Origin: Marinobacter aromaticivorans
Lineage (GTDB): Bacteria > Pseudomonadota > Gammaproteobacteria > Pseudomonadales > Oleiphilaceae
NCBI RefSeq assembly: GCF_002806975.1
Contig: NZ_NIHD01000012.1
Coordinates: forward strand, 1 to 64,000
DNA: 64,000 bases
Reading direction: 5' to 3'
Made by a program: the position numbers and the translations under genes
Notes under the pieces: model-generated
Database searches by the model: none
Told to the model about the DNA's origin: nothing
What the model saw: only the letters and a program-made list of their open reading frames with translations
In this document: positions 29,901 to 39,044 of the stretch, piece after piece
How the letters are laid out: the number at the start of each line of letters is the position of its first letter
How positions within the stretch are numbered: the first letter of the stretch is position 1

Positions 29901-31562
29901 ATGACCGCAACAAACCCGACCCTGACATCACTGCCTGAATGGAAAAACCTGGAGGCCTGCCGCGAACACCTGCAGGCCTGTCATATAAAAACGCTTTTTG
30001 CAGAGGACCCGCAACGGGCAAAGCGCTACTTTATCAAGGGCGCCGGGTTATCTCTGGATTTTTCCCGAAACCGGCTTACCGATGAGGTGCTCGACGCACT
30101 GATAGCCCTGGCCCGCAGCCGCAACCTGGAAGAACGCAGAGCCGCCCTGCTGCGCGGCGACAAGGTCAACCTTACCGAGAACCGCCCTGCGCTGCACACG
30201 GCCCTGCGCAACCCGGGAACAGACAGCCTTGTGGTCGACGGCCAGGACGTGATCGCAGAAGTAAACGCAACACTGGCCCGCATGGAAGCCTTCGTACAGG
30301 AGGTTCTGGGCCAGTCGCGCACCGGCTTTACCGGCAAAGCGTTTACCGATGTGGTCAGCATTGGCATTGGCGGTTCGTTTCTTGGCCCCAAACTGGTGAC
30401 CGAGGCGCTTCAGCCCTACCGCGCATCCGGACTTCGTTGTCACTATGTAGCCAACATTGATGGTACGGAAATCTGCGAAACCCTGGCACAGGTGAATCCT
30501 GAAACCACGTTATTCCTGGTGCAGTCAAAGTCCTTTGGCACCCGGGAAACCCTGGAAAACAGCAAAGTTGCCCGGGCATGGTTCATCGAGCGCAGTGGCA
30601 ATGAACAAGCGGTCGCCAGCCACTTCATGGCCGTGACGGCCAACATCCATGCAGCGCAAGAGTTTGGCATCAGCCCGGACAACGTATTCCCCATGTGGGA
30701 CTGGGTAGGGGGGCGCTACTCCCTGTGGTCTGCGATCGGGCTACCCATAGCACTGACCATCGGCATGGACAACTTCCGCGCACTGCTCGCCGGCGCTCAC
30801 GCCATGGACACGCATTTTCGCGATGTGCCCCTGGAACAAAACCTGCCCGTTGTCATGGCCATGCTGGGCATCTGGTACACCAATTTCTGGGGCGCGGAAA
30901 CCCACGCCATATTGCCCTACGACCACTACCTTCGCAGCCTGCCGGATCACCTGCAGCAACTGGATATGGAAAGCAGTGGTAAACGGGTCAGCCAGCAGGG
31001 AGAAACCCTTGGATACCATTCAGGGCCTGTCATCTGGGGTGGTGTCGGTGCCAACGGCCAGCACGCCTACCACCAGCTGATTCACCAGGGCACCCGGCTG
31101 ATTCCGACAGATTTCATCATTCCCTTGCAAACCCACAACCCGGTCGGAACACACCACGCGGACCTTTTCGCCAACTGCCTGGGCCAGTCCCGTGCGATGA
31201 TGTCGGGAAAAACCCTGGAAGAAGCCAAGGCAGAACTGGCCGCCAGCGGCATGGCTGAAGCAGAGATTGAGCGGCTGGCACCACACAAGGTAATCCCCGG
31301 CAACCAGCCCAGCAACACACTGATGATGGACAAGGTGACGCCGGAAACCGTGGGTGCCCTGATAGCCCTGTATGAACACCGCACCTTCGTACAGGGCGTG
31401 ATCTGGGATATCGACTCGTTTGATCAATGGGGCGTTGAACTGGGGAAAAAACTGGGGCAGGCAATATTACCAAGACTGCTTGCACAGAAGGCCGCGAGCG
31501 AAGCCAGCGACAGTTCGACGGATCACCTGATTGAACTGTTCCGCTCAGCTAACCGCCTTTGA
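29901..31562 (+). CDS. pgi: Glucose-6-phosphate isomerase
   Basis: Interconverts glucose-6-phosphate and fructose-6-phosphate. 553 residues, standard for the family, with SIGIGGSFLGPK, the SKSFGTRETLENS block (threonine/serine phosphate binding), DWVGGRYSLWSAIGLP and the GVELGKKLG C-terminal signature. The stop codon lies 18 nt inside the end of the convergent second folK gene. Its position after panBC matches pseudomonads. Confidence 0.97.
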   Translation: MTATNPTLTSLPEWKNLEACREHLQACHIKTLFAEDPQRAKRYFIKGAGLSLDFSRNRLTDEVLDALIALARSRNLEERRAALLRGDKVNLTENRPALHTALRNPGTDSLVVDGQDVIAEVNATLARMEAFVQEVLGQSRTGFTGKAFTDVVSIGIGGSFLGPKLVTEALQPYRASGLRCHYVANIDGTEICETLAQVNPETTLFLVQSKSFGTRETLENSKVARAWFIERSGNEQAVASHFMAVTANIHAAQEFGISPDNVFPMWDWVGGRYSLWSAIGLPIALTIGMDNFRALLAGAHAMDTHFRDVPLEQNLPVVMAMLGIWYTNFWGAETHAILPYDHYLRSLPDHLQQLDMESSGKRVSQQGETLGYHSGPVIWGGVGANGQHAYHQLIHQGTRLIPTDFIIPLQTHNPVGTHHADLFANCLGQSRAMMSGKTLEEAKAELAASGMAEAEIERLAPHKVIPGNQPSNTLMMDKVTPETVGALIALYEHRTFVQGVIWDIDSFDQWGVELGKKLGQAILPRLLAQKAASEASDSSTDHLIELFRSANRL

Positions 31563-32069
31563 TATCAACCGCCCCTGCCAGCTGAAATCAACCGGCCAGG
31601 TTTTCTGGTTGCTGCTGTATGCCTGCCAGAGTTCAAGATAACTCTTGCGACATACCGGGTGTTTCACTGCCGGGGCAATATCTGCCAGCGGGCGAAGCAC
31701 ATAAGCGTTCCTGACAATTTCGCCCCGGGGCAACTCCACACCGTCCATCCAGCCCACTGCTTCGCCGTACGTGAGTATATCGAGATCCAGCGTTCTTGCG
31801 CTGAACCTGGGAGCTTCCGGCTGCCGGCCATTTTCTGCTTCCAGGCGCTTGAAGAAGCGTGAGAGTTCGCCCACGGAAAGCGTGGTTCTGATACCGACAA
31901 CCAGATTGAGAAATGGCGAACCGTCGAATCCTACCGCTTCACTTTCATAGACCGGCGAAATATCCAGCTCACCAAACCCGTCTTTCAGGGCATCCAGCGC
32001 CGCGCGAACGTAACGTTCCCGCTCAATATTAGTGCCAATGCCAATATAAACCGGAACCGGGGCTGGCAT
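31545..32069 (-). CDS. folK: HPPK-like folate pyrophosphokinase (copy 2)
   Basis: Second HPPK family member, 174 residues from ATG 32069 (MPAPVPVYIGIGTNIERE). The SPVYESEAVG, PFLNLVVG and ARTLDLDILTYG motifs are present, but the sequence is clearly different from the copy at 27667 (e.g. VELPRGEIVRNAYVLRPLADI in place of PHRELANRDFALQPL). Its ATG overlaps the folB TAA by one base, so it is made together with FolB. The same folB-linked second copy occurs in Pseudomonas, so duplication is old. The frame extends 8 codons further upstream (32093). Confidence 0.88.
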   Translation of the reverse strand: MPAPVPVYIGIGTNIERERYVRAALDALKDGFGELDISPVYESEAVGFDGSPFLNLVVGIRTTLSVGELSRFFKRLEAENGRQPEAPRFSARTLDLDILTYGEAVGWMDGVELPRGEIVRNAYVLRPLADIAPAVKHPVCRKSYLELWQAYSSNQKTWPVDFSWQGRLISKAVS

Positions 32070-32449
32070 TATCGGCCTCCCCTTTCTATGCAAACACCCA
32101 CAGACCGGGCAGCAGGCACGGCTCCGGGTTTGCGCAGCGTTACCCGCAGCCAGCCAATACCGAATTCCCGCCGCAAAACTTCAGCCAGCACCTCCGCACC
32201 ATGCTCCAGGAGCTTTGGCTTCAGGCCCTTGAGACACTGCTCTGTGCGCTCACTGACGGCGGCGTAATCAAGGGCATCGGCCACATCATCCGAGGCGCCA
32301 GGGATACGGTTGTCCCAGGCCATTTCCAGATCCACAACCAGTGCCTGGGTCACTTCGCGCTCCCAGTCAAATACACCGACTACGGTTTCCACAACCAGGC
32401 CTTCGATCAATACGCTGTCTGCCAAGGAATCCCCCGGGGCTATACACAC
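32069..32449 (-). CDS. folB: Dihydroneopterin aldolase
   Basis: Converts dihydroneopterin to 6-hydroxymethyl-dihydropterin, the substrate of FolK encoded next. The core reads VLIEGLVVETVVGVFDWERE, LDYAAVSE and LRVTLRKPGAV, all typical. The first possible start is GTG 32449, but a TTG at 32425 has GGGGGA 4 nt upstream and gives the normal family length of about 118 residues; I regard it as at least as likely. It is divergent from plsY. Confidence 0.92.
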   Translation of the reverse strand: MCIAPGDSLADSVLIEGLVVETVVGVFDWEREVTQALVVDLEMAWDNRIPGASDDVADALDYAAVSERTEQCLKGLKPKLLEHGAEVLAEVLRREFGIGWLRVTLRKPGAVPAARSVGVCIERGGR

Positions 32450-32563
32450 TGCTGATTGAATAACCTACAGACTGCGGATACTGTAATAGCCCCGGCCTGT
32501 AAATTCAGGGCGGGCATTTTCGCACAGATTGCCCTGATACGTCTTTGTTTCCGAGTTCCTGAA

Positions 32564-33154
32564 ATGGCGTTGAGTGACCCGGTATTGATTGTTTTTTTAT
32601 GTGTGGCTGCCTATCTGCTGGGCTCTGTGCTGTTTGCATTGCCGGTAAGCCGGCTATGGGGCTTACCCGACCCGCGCGCACAGGGCTCGGGCAATCCGGG
32701 CGCAACCAACGTATACCGGACCGGTGGCTGGCCACCTGCGCTGGTTACCCTGGCACTGGACGCGGCCAAAGGCTGGCTGCCGGTCTGGCTGGCACACAAC
32801 GCCGGGCTTTCAGCCATTATCCAGGCCATGGTGGCGCTGTGCGCCGTTACCGGGCATATGATTCCGGCGTATTACCGGTTCAAGGGCGGCAAAGGCGTCG
32901 CAACCGCGCTGGGTGCAGGCGTTGCACTGGCACCCGTCACCACGTTCGCCATGGCCACGTTATGGTTACTGGCACTATGGCGCTGGAAGATATCGGCACT
33001 GGCCTCCGTGCTTGCCATTATCAGTGGCCCGATCATCAGTGCCTTTATTGAACCCGACAAACTGCCCGTATTCGGCCTGCTTGCGATACTGATTGTGGTC
33101 CGCCACCGCAACAACCTGATAAGGCTCGCCCAGGGGAGAGAAACCGGCCTGTAG
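32564..33154 (+). CDS. plsY: Glycerol-3-phosphate acyltransferase PlsY
   Basis: Inner-membrane acyl-phosphate:glycerol-3-phosphate acyltransferase, first step of phospholipid synthesis. From ATG 32564 the protein is 196 residues with about five membrane helices and the PlsY motifs GSGNPGATNVYRTGG, FKGGKGVATALG and the late RHRNNLIRL. The frame is open from 32456 but the first 36 codons are not family-like. Convergent with tsaD. Confidence 0.95.
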   Translation: MALSDPVLIVFLCVAAYLLGSVLFALPVSRLWGLPDPRAQGSGNPGATNVYRTGGWPPALVTLALDAAKGWLPVWLAHNAGLSAIIQAMVALCAVTGHMIPAYYRFKGGKGVATALGAGVALAPVTTFAMATLWLLALWRWKISALASVLAIISGPIISAFIEPDKLPVFGLLAILIVVRHRNNLIRLAQGRETGL

Positions 33155-33160
33155 CTGTTT

Positions 33161-34219
33161 TCAGTCAACAAGCCCTTCCAGCCTTGTCTCGGTAAGGGGC
33201 GGCAGCGTATTCATCGGCCACCGTGGCACCGCCACAATCCGCTCACCATCTCGCTGCCCCGCCTTCATCCGCTGGGCACCGGCATAGGCAATCATGGCAC
33301 CGTTATCGGTACAGAATTCGGGCCTGGCATAAAACACATGGGCGCGCAGTTTTTTCGCCATTTTTTCCAGGCCTGCCCGCAACCGCTTGTTGGCACTGAC
33401 CCCCCCGGCAATCACCAGGCGGCTACAGCCTGTCTGCTCCAGCGCCCGCCGGCATTTGATCACCAGGGTCTCCACCACCGCGGTTTCAAATGCCAGGGCG
33501 ATATCGGCGCGAGCCTGGTCGCTCAGACCACCCGCTGCTTTTTTCTCCGCGTTGACGGTATTAAGGGTAAACGTTTTCAGGCCACTGAAACTGAAATCCA
33601 GGCCCGGGCGGTCGGTCATCGGGCGGGGGAAGCGGTAGCGGCCAGCCACACCTTTTTCCGCAAGCGCCGCCACTCGGGGGCCACCAGGATAGTCCAGCCC
33701 GAGCATCTTGGCTGTCTTGTCGAACGCCTCACCGGCTGCATCATCCACAGACTCACCCAGCATTTCGTATTCGCCTATGCCATCCACACGCACCAACTGG
33801 GTATGCCCACCCGATACCAGCAACGCCACAAAAGGAAATGCCGGCGGATTATCTTCCAGCATGGGGGCCAGCAGATGGCCTTCCATGTGGTGTACACCGA
33901 GCACAGGAACACCCAGAGCAAAGCCCAGGGCATGGGCAACCGAGCCACCCACCATAAGCGCGCCGATCAGGCCGGGGCCTGCCGTATAGGCAACACCTTC
34001 AATATCCCGGCGGGTAACGCCCGCATCCGAGAGCACCTGATCACACAGGGGCAGCAGTTTGCGCACGTGGTCGCGGGAGGCAAGCTCCGGCACCACGCCG
34101 CCGTAATCGGCGTGCATCTCGATCTGGCTGTACAGTGCATGGCTCAGCAGGCCTTTATCGGTGTCAAAAAGTGCAACGCCGGTTTCATCACAGGAGGTCT
34201 CAATACCCAGAATCAGCAT
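33161..34219 (-). CDS. tsaD: tRNA t6A threonylcarbamoyltransferase TsaD
   Basis: Catalytic subunit making N6-threonylcarbamoyl-adenosine at tRNA position 37. 352 residues from ATG 34219 ([16 protein letters not shown]). The metal-binding HHMEGH motif, VSGGHTQLV, the [13 protein letters not shown] block and [12 protein letters not shown] are intact. ATG 34234 would add five atypical residues. Divergent from rpsU, as in E. coli and Pseudomonas. Confidence 0.96.
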   Translation of the reverse strand: MLILGIETSCDETGVALFDTDKGLLSHALYSQIEMHADYGGVVPELASRDHVRKLLPLCDQVLSDAGVTRRDIEGVAYTAGPGLIGALMVGGSVAHALGFALGVPVLGVHHMEGHLLAPMLEDNPPAFPFVALLVSGGHTQLVRVDGIGEYEMLGESVDDAAGEAFDKTAKMLGLDYPGGPRVAALAEKGVAGRYRFPRPMTDRPGLDFSFSGLKTFTLNTVNAEKKAAGGLSDQARADIALAFETAVVETLVIKCRRALEQTGCSRLVIAGGVSANKRLRAGLEKMAKKLRAHVFYARPEFCTDNGAMIAYAGAQRMKAGQRDGERIVAVPRWPMNTLPPLTETRLEGLVD

Positions 34220-34310
34220 ATAACCTGGCCACATCGGTTAGCGTAAATGAATAAACGGCGCGTATTTTAGCAGAAACCCGAAACTCACTGTCAGTTTCAT
34301 GGAACAAACA

Positions 34311-34340
34311 TTGACCTTGCCACGATCCAGGCGCTATCAT
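34311..34340 (+). promoter_or_regulatory. Sigma-70 promoter of rpsU-dnaG-rpoD
   Basis: TTGACC (34311-34316), an 18-bp spacer and TATCAT (34335-34340) lie about 120 bp before rpsU in the divergent tsaD/rpsU space. Confidence 0.6.
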
Positions 34341-34459
34341 TGCCGCCCTAAATTACGAACTGGTCGAGTTTTAGCCAATCTGACCAGGAATCGAGCCAGT
34401 CTGGCACCGCCAGATGCGCATATAAATGAAACCGAATCTATCAGGTAGGTGATTGTCGA

Positions 34460-34675
34460 ATGCCAGCTGTTAAAGTGAAAGAGAATGAACCGTTTGACGT
34501 AGCACTGCGTCGCTTCAAGCGCTCTTGCGAAAAAGCAGGTGTACTTTCAGAAGTGCGTCGTCGTGAGCACTATGAAAAGCCCACCGCCGTGCGCAAGCGC
34601 AAAGCTGCCGCTGCCGTTAAGCGCCATCTCAAGAAGCTTCAGCGGGAACAGCGCAAGTTCGAGCGTCTGTACTGA
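34460..34675 (+). CDS. rpsU: 30S ribosomal protein S21
   Basis: 71-residue, strongly basic S21 with the standard start [27 protein letters not shown] and the Lys/Arg-rich C-terminus. S21 helps the 30S subunit bind mRNA at initiation. It opens the macromolecular synthesis operon; a terminator hairpin separates it from dnaG so that ribosomal protein output can exceed primase output. Confidence 0.98.
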   Translation: MPAVKVKENEPFDVALRRFKRSCEKAGVLSEVRRREHYEKPTAVRKRKAAAAVKRHLKKLQREQRKFERLY

Positions 34676-34745
34676 GTTAGCAGGCGCCGCTTGACTGCAA
34701 AGCACTGATTGCCTGTTCAGCCACAGGCTGCACAGAGCGACCTGA

Positions 34746-34779
34746 AATGCCGCCGGGGCCTGGCTTCGGCGGCATTTTT
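34746..34779 (+). terminator. Terminator between rpsU and dnaG
   Basis: AATGCCGCC (34746-34754) pairs with GGCGGCATT (34768-34776) followed by a U-run. It corresponds to the internal partial terminator of this operon in E. coli, which lowers dnaG expression relative to rpsU. Confidence 0.85.
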
Positions 34780-34822
34780 GGCTATTGGCCCCAGTTTGTA
34801 AAGGGCCTGATGTGGAGCCATT

Positions 34823-36550
34823 ATGAGCGGACTGATCCCCCAACGCTTTGTTGAAGACCTGCTCGACCGGGTAGATCTGGCAGAGCTGATCGGCTCGCGC
34901 ATTACACTTAAAAAAGCCGGCGCCAGCTACAAGGCCTGTTGCCCGTTTCACGATGAAAAAACACCGTCGTTCAATGTGAGGCCAGACAAAGGCTTCTATC
35001 ATTGCTTCGGATGTGGCGCACACGGGGACGCCATCAGCTTTGTTCGTGAGTTTCAAGGGCTGGGTTTTACCGATGCCGTTGAGGAACTGGCACGCCGGGC
35101 CGGGCTGGAAGTGCCTTACGATCAGGCCGCCAGGCAGGAAATGCAGCAGGCGCGAACGCTGACCGATGCGCTGGACTTTGCCAGCCGCTTTTACCAGGCA
35201 GCTCTCCATGGCCAGCAAGGCTCCTTTGCCCGCGACTATCTTTACCAGCGGGGGCTGGATGACGAGGTTATCCGGCGCTATCAGGTGGGCTACGCGCCTG
35301 CCTCCGGCACCGCCCTGTTTGATGCTGCAGACAGGGATTTGCAGGGGCCGCTGATCGAAACGGGCACCGTCTCTGACAAATACGGAAGGCCGCGGGACCT
35401 GTTCCGCAACCGGGTCATGTTCCCCCTTCGTAACAGCCGGGGCAGAACCATCGCCTTCGGAGGACGGACTCTCGGCGACGACAAGGCCAAATACATCAAT
35501 TCTCCCGAATCGGACGTATTTCACAAAAGCCGGGAGATATACGGCCTGTTTGAAGCAAAGCAGGCGCTGAAACAGGTCGACAAGCTGCTCGTTGTAGAAG
35601 GCTACATGGATGTGATTGCCCTGGCCCAACACGGCATTCACTACGCCGTAGCGACGCTGGGTACAGCAACAAACCAGGATAGCCTGACGGCCCTGTTAAG
35701 GCAGGCACGGCACATAGTGTTCTGCTTTGATGGCGATCAGGCCGGGTTCCGGGCAGCTGACCGGGCCATGGAAAATGCGCTGGAGCTCATGGCAGACGGC
35801 CTTCACCTGCAGTTTCTGATGCTGCCCGAGGGCGAAGACCCGGATACCCTGGTGCGCAAAGAAGGTCCGGCGGCGTTCCAGAAGCGTATTGACGGCGCCA
35901 CCCCGCTCTCCCGGTACCTGTTTGACCGCCAGAGCGAAGGCCTGGATTTGCAGTTACCGGAAAACCGGGGTGAGCTGCGGGCCAGAACCGAACCGCTTCT
36001 GAACAAAATGCCCAGAAGCACCCTGCGCGATGCCATGTGGCACGAAATGCTCCGGCTGTGCGGGGGGCGCAACCAGTGGCAAGGCCGCCAATCCCGGCAG
36101 TGGGACCAGTGGAAAGGCAACCGGCGGGATCGCGTAACTGAAGAACGTATCGATGTAAAACTGAGCAAGGACAGCATCCTGTGCCTTGCATTGCTTGAAG
36201 CACCGGATCTGGCCAGCGAAGTTGCCGAACTGGCAAAAAACTCCCGGCAGTATGCCCAGGCGGGGAATTTTGCGGGCTTTATTCTTGAGCGTGACATCCG
36301 GCATCGGAAATCACTTATAACCATACTGGCCCTGGATGACCGGGCGCGTGAGCAGTTTTACCACCTGTTTGATGGTATCGAGCACATACCGGCCCGGGAA
36401 AGCACGCTGGCCGCGGCACGAGAGCTGCTAAGCCCGAACGAAGAGGCGGCAAGACAGCAAAGACTGGCTACACTTTTACGTAATTTCGCAAACCTTACCG
36501 CTGAACAGCGGCAGGAACTGCGAGAGCTGAGCGGGGGTACCCCGGATTAA
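34823..36550 (+). CDS. dnaG: DNA primase
   Basis: Makes RNA primers at the replication fork. 575 residues: N-terminal CHC2 zinc-binding domain (CCPFHDEKTPSF...CFGCGAHGD, about residues 38-70), the RNA-polymerase core with Toprim motif VVEGYMDVIALAQHG and acidic DGDQAG, then a C-terminal DnaB-helicase-interaction region. A GTGGAG precedes the ATG. Central gene of the rpsU-dnaG-rpoD operon. Confidence 0.97.
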   Translation: MSGLIPQRFVEDLLDRVDLAELIGSRITLKKAGASYKACCPFHDEKTPSFNVRPDKGFYHCFGCGAHGDAISFVREFQGLGFTDAVEELARRAGLEVPYDQAARQEMQQARTLTDALDFASRFYQAALHGQQGSFARDYLYQRGLDDEVIRRYQVGYAPASGTALFDAADRDLQGPLIETGTVSDKYGRPRDLFRNRVMFPLRNSRGRTIAFGGRTLGDDKAKYINSPESDVFHKSREIYGLFEAKQALKQVDKLLVVEGYMDVIALAQHGIHYAVATLGTATNQDSLTALLRQARHIVFCFDGDQAGFRAADRAMENALELMADGLHLQFLMLPEGEDPDTLVRKEGPAAFQKRIDGATPLSRYLFDRQSEGLDLQLPENRGELRARTEPLLNKMPRSTLRDAMWHEMLRLCGGRNQWQGRQSRQWDQWKGNRRDRVTEERIDVKLSKDSILCLALLEAPDLASEVAELAKNSRQYAQAGNFAGFILERDIRHRKSLITILALDDRAREQFYHLFDGIEHIPARESTLAAARELLSPNEEAARQQRLATLLRNFANLTAEQRQELRELSGGTPD

Positions 36551-36555
36551 CAGCA

Positions 36556-36585
36556 CTTGAAACTTGACACATTGATCACCATCTA
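36556..36585 (+). promoter_or_regulatory. Candidate heat-shock (sigma-32) promoter of rpoD
   Basis: CTTGAAA (36556-36562) is followed after 15 nt by ACCATCTA (36578-36585), close to the sigma-32 pattern CTTGAAA-N11-16-CCCATnTA. In E. coli rpoD also has a heat-shock promoter, located within dnaG. A separate TATAAT at 36618-36623 could be the -10 of a sigma-70 promoter, but its -35 is poor. Confidence 0.45.
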
Positions 36586-36667
36586 ACCATTCGGTGGCGG
36601 TGCATTAGAGCGACAGCTATAATGGCTGTTTAATTTTTATTTATTTAAGCGAGTTCACAGGGTGTCT

Positions 36668-38512
36668 ATGTCAGGCAATTCGCAGAAATCACGTTTGAAA
36701 GACCTCATCGCACGAGGCAAGGAACAAGGCTACCTGACTTACGCCGAGGTGAACGACCACCTCCCGGAAGACATTGCCGACCCGGATCAGGTCGAAGATA
36801 TTATTCGCATGATCAACGATATGGGTATTCAGGTGACGGAAGTGGCACCGGATGCCGATACTCTGTTGATGACAGACGGCGACTCTACCGCCGATGAAGC
36901 CGCTGCTGCCGAAGCCGCGGCCGCGTTGGCTGCCGTAGAATCAGACGCCGGTCGCACCACAGACCCGGTGCGCATGTACATGCGCGAGATGGGTACCGTG
37001 GAGCTGCTGACCCGTGAAGGCGAGATTGTCATCGCCAAACGCATCGAAGAAGGCATTCGTGACGTCATGGCAGCCGTCGCCCACTTCCCGGGCACGGTCG
37101 GCACCGTCATTCAGGCCTACGATCGTATCATCGAAAATGAAGGTCGCATCAGCGACATCGTAACCGGCTTCCTGGACCCGGATGGTGCCGAGCCGTTCAT
37201 GCCGGAAACACCGGCCAAGCCCGAGTCAGCAGACGCCGACGATGCAGACGAAGATTCTGATACAGAGGAAGAAGAACCCGAGAGCGGGCCAGATCCCGAG
37301 GAGACTCGCCTGCGCTTTGAACTCCTTCGTGAAAAGCTGGCTGTTGCCGATGAACTGCTTGCCAAGCATGGCCGTGCCGACAAGCGGACCCAGGCCGCCC
37401 TCAACGAACTGGGGCAGGTTTTCGCACCGTTCAAGCTGGGCAACAAAGCCTTCGACGAACTGGTCAATGTAGTACGCTCCACCAACGATCTCGTACGCGA
37501 GAACGAACGGGCCATCCTGGCAATCTGCGTTCGCGAATGCAAAATGCCCCGCAAGGATTTCATCAAGTCCTTCCCGGGCAATGAAGCAAACCCGGAATGG
37601 GGCGAAAAGATTGCCAAGAGCAAAAAGCCCTACGCTGCTGCAATCGGCGAACGCCTGGATGAAATAGTCCGCCTTCAGAAGCGCATCATGAATGTGCAGA
37701 CCGAAGTGGACCTGGATGTTGTCGACATCAAGGAAATCAACCGCCGGGTTTCCATTGGTGAAGCGAGAGCCCGCCGTGCCAAGAAAGAAATGGTCGAGGC
37801 CAACCTGCGGCTGGTAATTTCTATCGCCAAGAAGTACACCAACCGCGGCCTGCAGTTCCTGGACCTGATTCAGGAGGGCAACATTGGCCTGATGAAGGCG
37901 GTAGACAAGTTTGAATACCGTCGCGGTTACAAGTTCTCGACCTACGCCACCTGGTGGATACGTCAGGCCATTACCCGCTCCATTGCGGACCAGGCACGCA
38001 CCATTCGTATTCCGGTGCACATGATCGAAACCATCAACAAGCTCAACCGCATTTCCCGCCAGATGCTGCAGGAAATGGGTCGCGAACCCACGCCGGAAGA
38101 GCTGGGCGAGCGCATGGAAATGCCGGAAGACAAGATCCGCAAGGTGCTGAAGATTGCCAAAGAGCCGATCTCCATGGAAACACCAATTGGCGACGATGAA
38201 GACAGCCATCTGGGCGACTTCATCGAAGACATCCAGGCACTCTCGCCGGTGGATTCGGCAACGGCAGAAGGCCTGCGGGAGGCCACACGTTCCGTACTTG
38301 CCGGCCTCACCGCCCGTGAGTCCAAGGTGTTGCGCATGCGCTTCGGTATCGAGATGAACACGGACCACACGCTGGAAGAAGTCGGCAAACAGTTCGACGT
38401 AACCCGTGAGCGCATCCGCCAGATCGAAGCCAAGGCACTGCGCAAACTGCGCCACCCTTCCCGCTCCGATCACCTGCGCGGTTTTATTGACGACCAGGGA
38501 AATCAGGGATAA
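36668..38512 (+). CDS. rpoD: RNA polymerase primary sigma factor (sigma-70)
   Basis: Housekeeping sigma factor, 614 residues. Region 1.1 is at the N-terminus and region 1.2 ([21 protein letters not shown]) near 100. A long acidic non-conserved region carries the run [18 protein letters not shown]. Region 2 ([35 protein letters not shown]), region 3 and region 4 HTH ([27 protein letters not shown]) are all canonical. I choose ATG 36668 over GTG 36662, since AGG sits 6 nt before the ATG and directly abuts the GTG. Confidence 0.97.
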   Translation: MSGNSQKSRLKDLIARGKEQGYLTYAEVNDHLPEDIADPDQVEDIIRMINDMGIQVTEVAPDADTLLMTDGDSTADEAAAAEAAAALAAVESDAGRTTDPVRMYMREMGTVELLTREGEIVIAKRIEEGIRDVMAAVAHFPGTVGTVIQAYDRIIENEGRISDIVTGFLDPDGAEPFMPETPAKPESADADDADEDSDTEEEEPESGPDPEETRLRFELLREKLAVADELLAKHGRADKRTQAALNELGQVFAPFKLGNKAFDELVNVVRSTNDLVRENERAILAICVRECKMPRKDFIKSFPGNEANPEWGEKIAKSKKPYAAAIGERLDEIVRLQKRIMNVQTEVDLDVVDIKEINRRVSIGEARARRAKKEMVEANLRLVISIAKKYTNRGLQFLDLIQEGNIGLMKAVDKFEYRRGYKFSTYATWWIRQAITRSIADQARTIRIPVHMIETINKLNRISRQMLQEMGREPTPEELGERMEMPEDKIRKVLKIAKEPISMETPIGDDEDSHLGDFIEDIQALSPVDSATAEGLREATRSVLAGLTARESKVLRMRFGIEMNTDHTLEEVGKQFDVTRERIRQIEAKALRKLRHPSRSDHLRGFIDDQGNQG

Positions 38513-38611
38513 ATCGCAAGAACTAACAGTAGCGGGCGCCGTGCCTCATCGGTATAATGGCGCCCGTTTTGTTTGCCTGCGGAAACACCTGCACAGCAGG
38601 CACTGCGTTAC

Positions 38612-38688
38612 GGGCCTATAGCTCAGTTGGTTAGAGCAGAGGACTCATAATCCTTTGGTCGCTGGTTCGAGTCCAGCTGGGCCCACCA
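38612..38688 (+). tRNA. tRNA with CAU anticodon, probably tRNA-Ile2
   Basis: The 77-nt cloverleaf includes an encoded CCA. The acceptor stem GGGCCTA/TGGGCCC pairs fully (one G-U); the D-arm, anticodon loop CTCATAA and T-arm GCTGG-TTCGAGT-CCAGC are intact. The anticodon is CAT. The stretch TTGGTCGCTGGTTC and the GACTCATAATC loop region resemble E. coli ileX (tRNA-Ile2, whose C34 is converted to lysidine by TilS) more than elongator tRNA-Met, but software may label it Met. Confidence 0.9.
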
Positions 38689-38754
38689 TTTCTTGAAATT
38701 TCGGTAACACTCGCCACGCTTTTAGCGGGCGTAATCGGAACACAAAACACCTGG

Positions 38755-38788
38755 AAAAGCCCCACGCTACCATGCCTGGGGCTTTTTT
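38755..38788 (+). terminator. Terminator after rpoD/tRNA
   Basis: AAAAGCCCC (38755-38763) pairs with GGGGCTTTT (38778-38786) and continues into a T-run. It ends transcription of the tRNA and any rpoD read-through before the cyo operon. Confidence 0.85.
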
Positions 38789-38852
38789 ATTTCTGTTCGC
38801 CGTTAAAACAACCACTCTTATATCACCGAGCCTGTAGCCCACCCATACTCCC

Positions 38853-38866
38853 ATGATTTAAATCAA
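38853..38866 (+). promoter_or_regulatory. Anr/Fnr-type box upstream of cyoA
   Basis: ATGATTTAAATCAA matches TTGAT-N4-ATCAA at 9 of 10 defined positions. It overlaps the position expected for the -35 of a promoter with TAGAAT at 38875-38880, so binding would repress. Repression of cyo by Anr under low oxygen is known in Pseudomonas. Confidence 0.55.
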
Positions 38867-39044
38867 ATCGTAAGTAGAATCCAGATTTAACTTATTCCAG
38901 AATTGGCAGAAGCTCTTTTCGGGAATAATCAAGCGGATCCGGAGAGCCTGAGCCGCGAGGATTAATTCCCGATACCTTCCACACACCGATAGCCACATCC
39001 GAGCCGAGCGGCGTTTTGCCTGACGGCTCCAATGAGGTTAAAAG

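Noticed and set aside
33338..34246. 302-codon plus-strand open frame
   Set aside because: Antisense to tsaD, which has all family motifs.
34547..35641. 364-codon minus-strand open frame spanning rpsU and dnaG
   Set aside because: Antisense to two certain genes and to the terminator between them.
37226..38473. 415-codon minus-strand open frame
   Set aside because: Fully antisense to rpoD, whose sigma regions are all intact. Long antisense frames are common in such GC-rich coding DNA.
38645..38854. Minus-strand frame of 69 codons ending GPAGLEPATKGL
   Set aside because: It runs antisense through the tRNA gene. This peptide ending is a well-known artefact translated from the tRNA complement.
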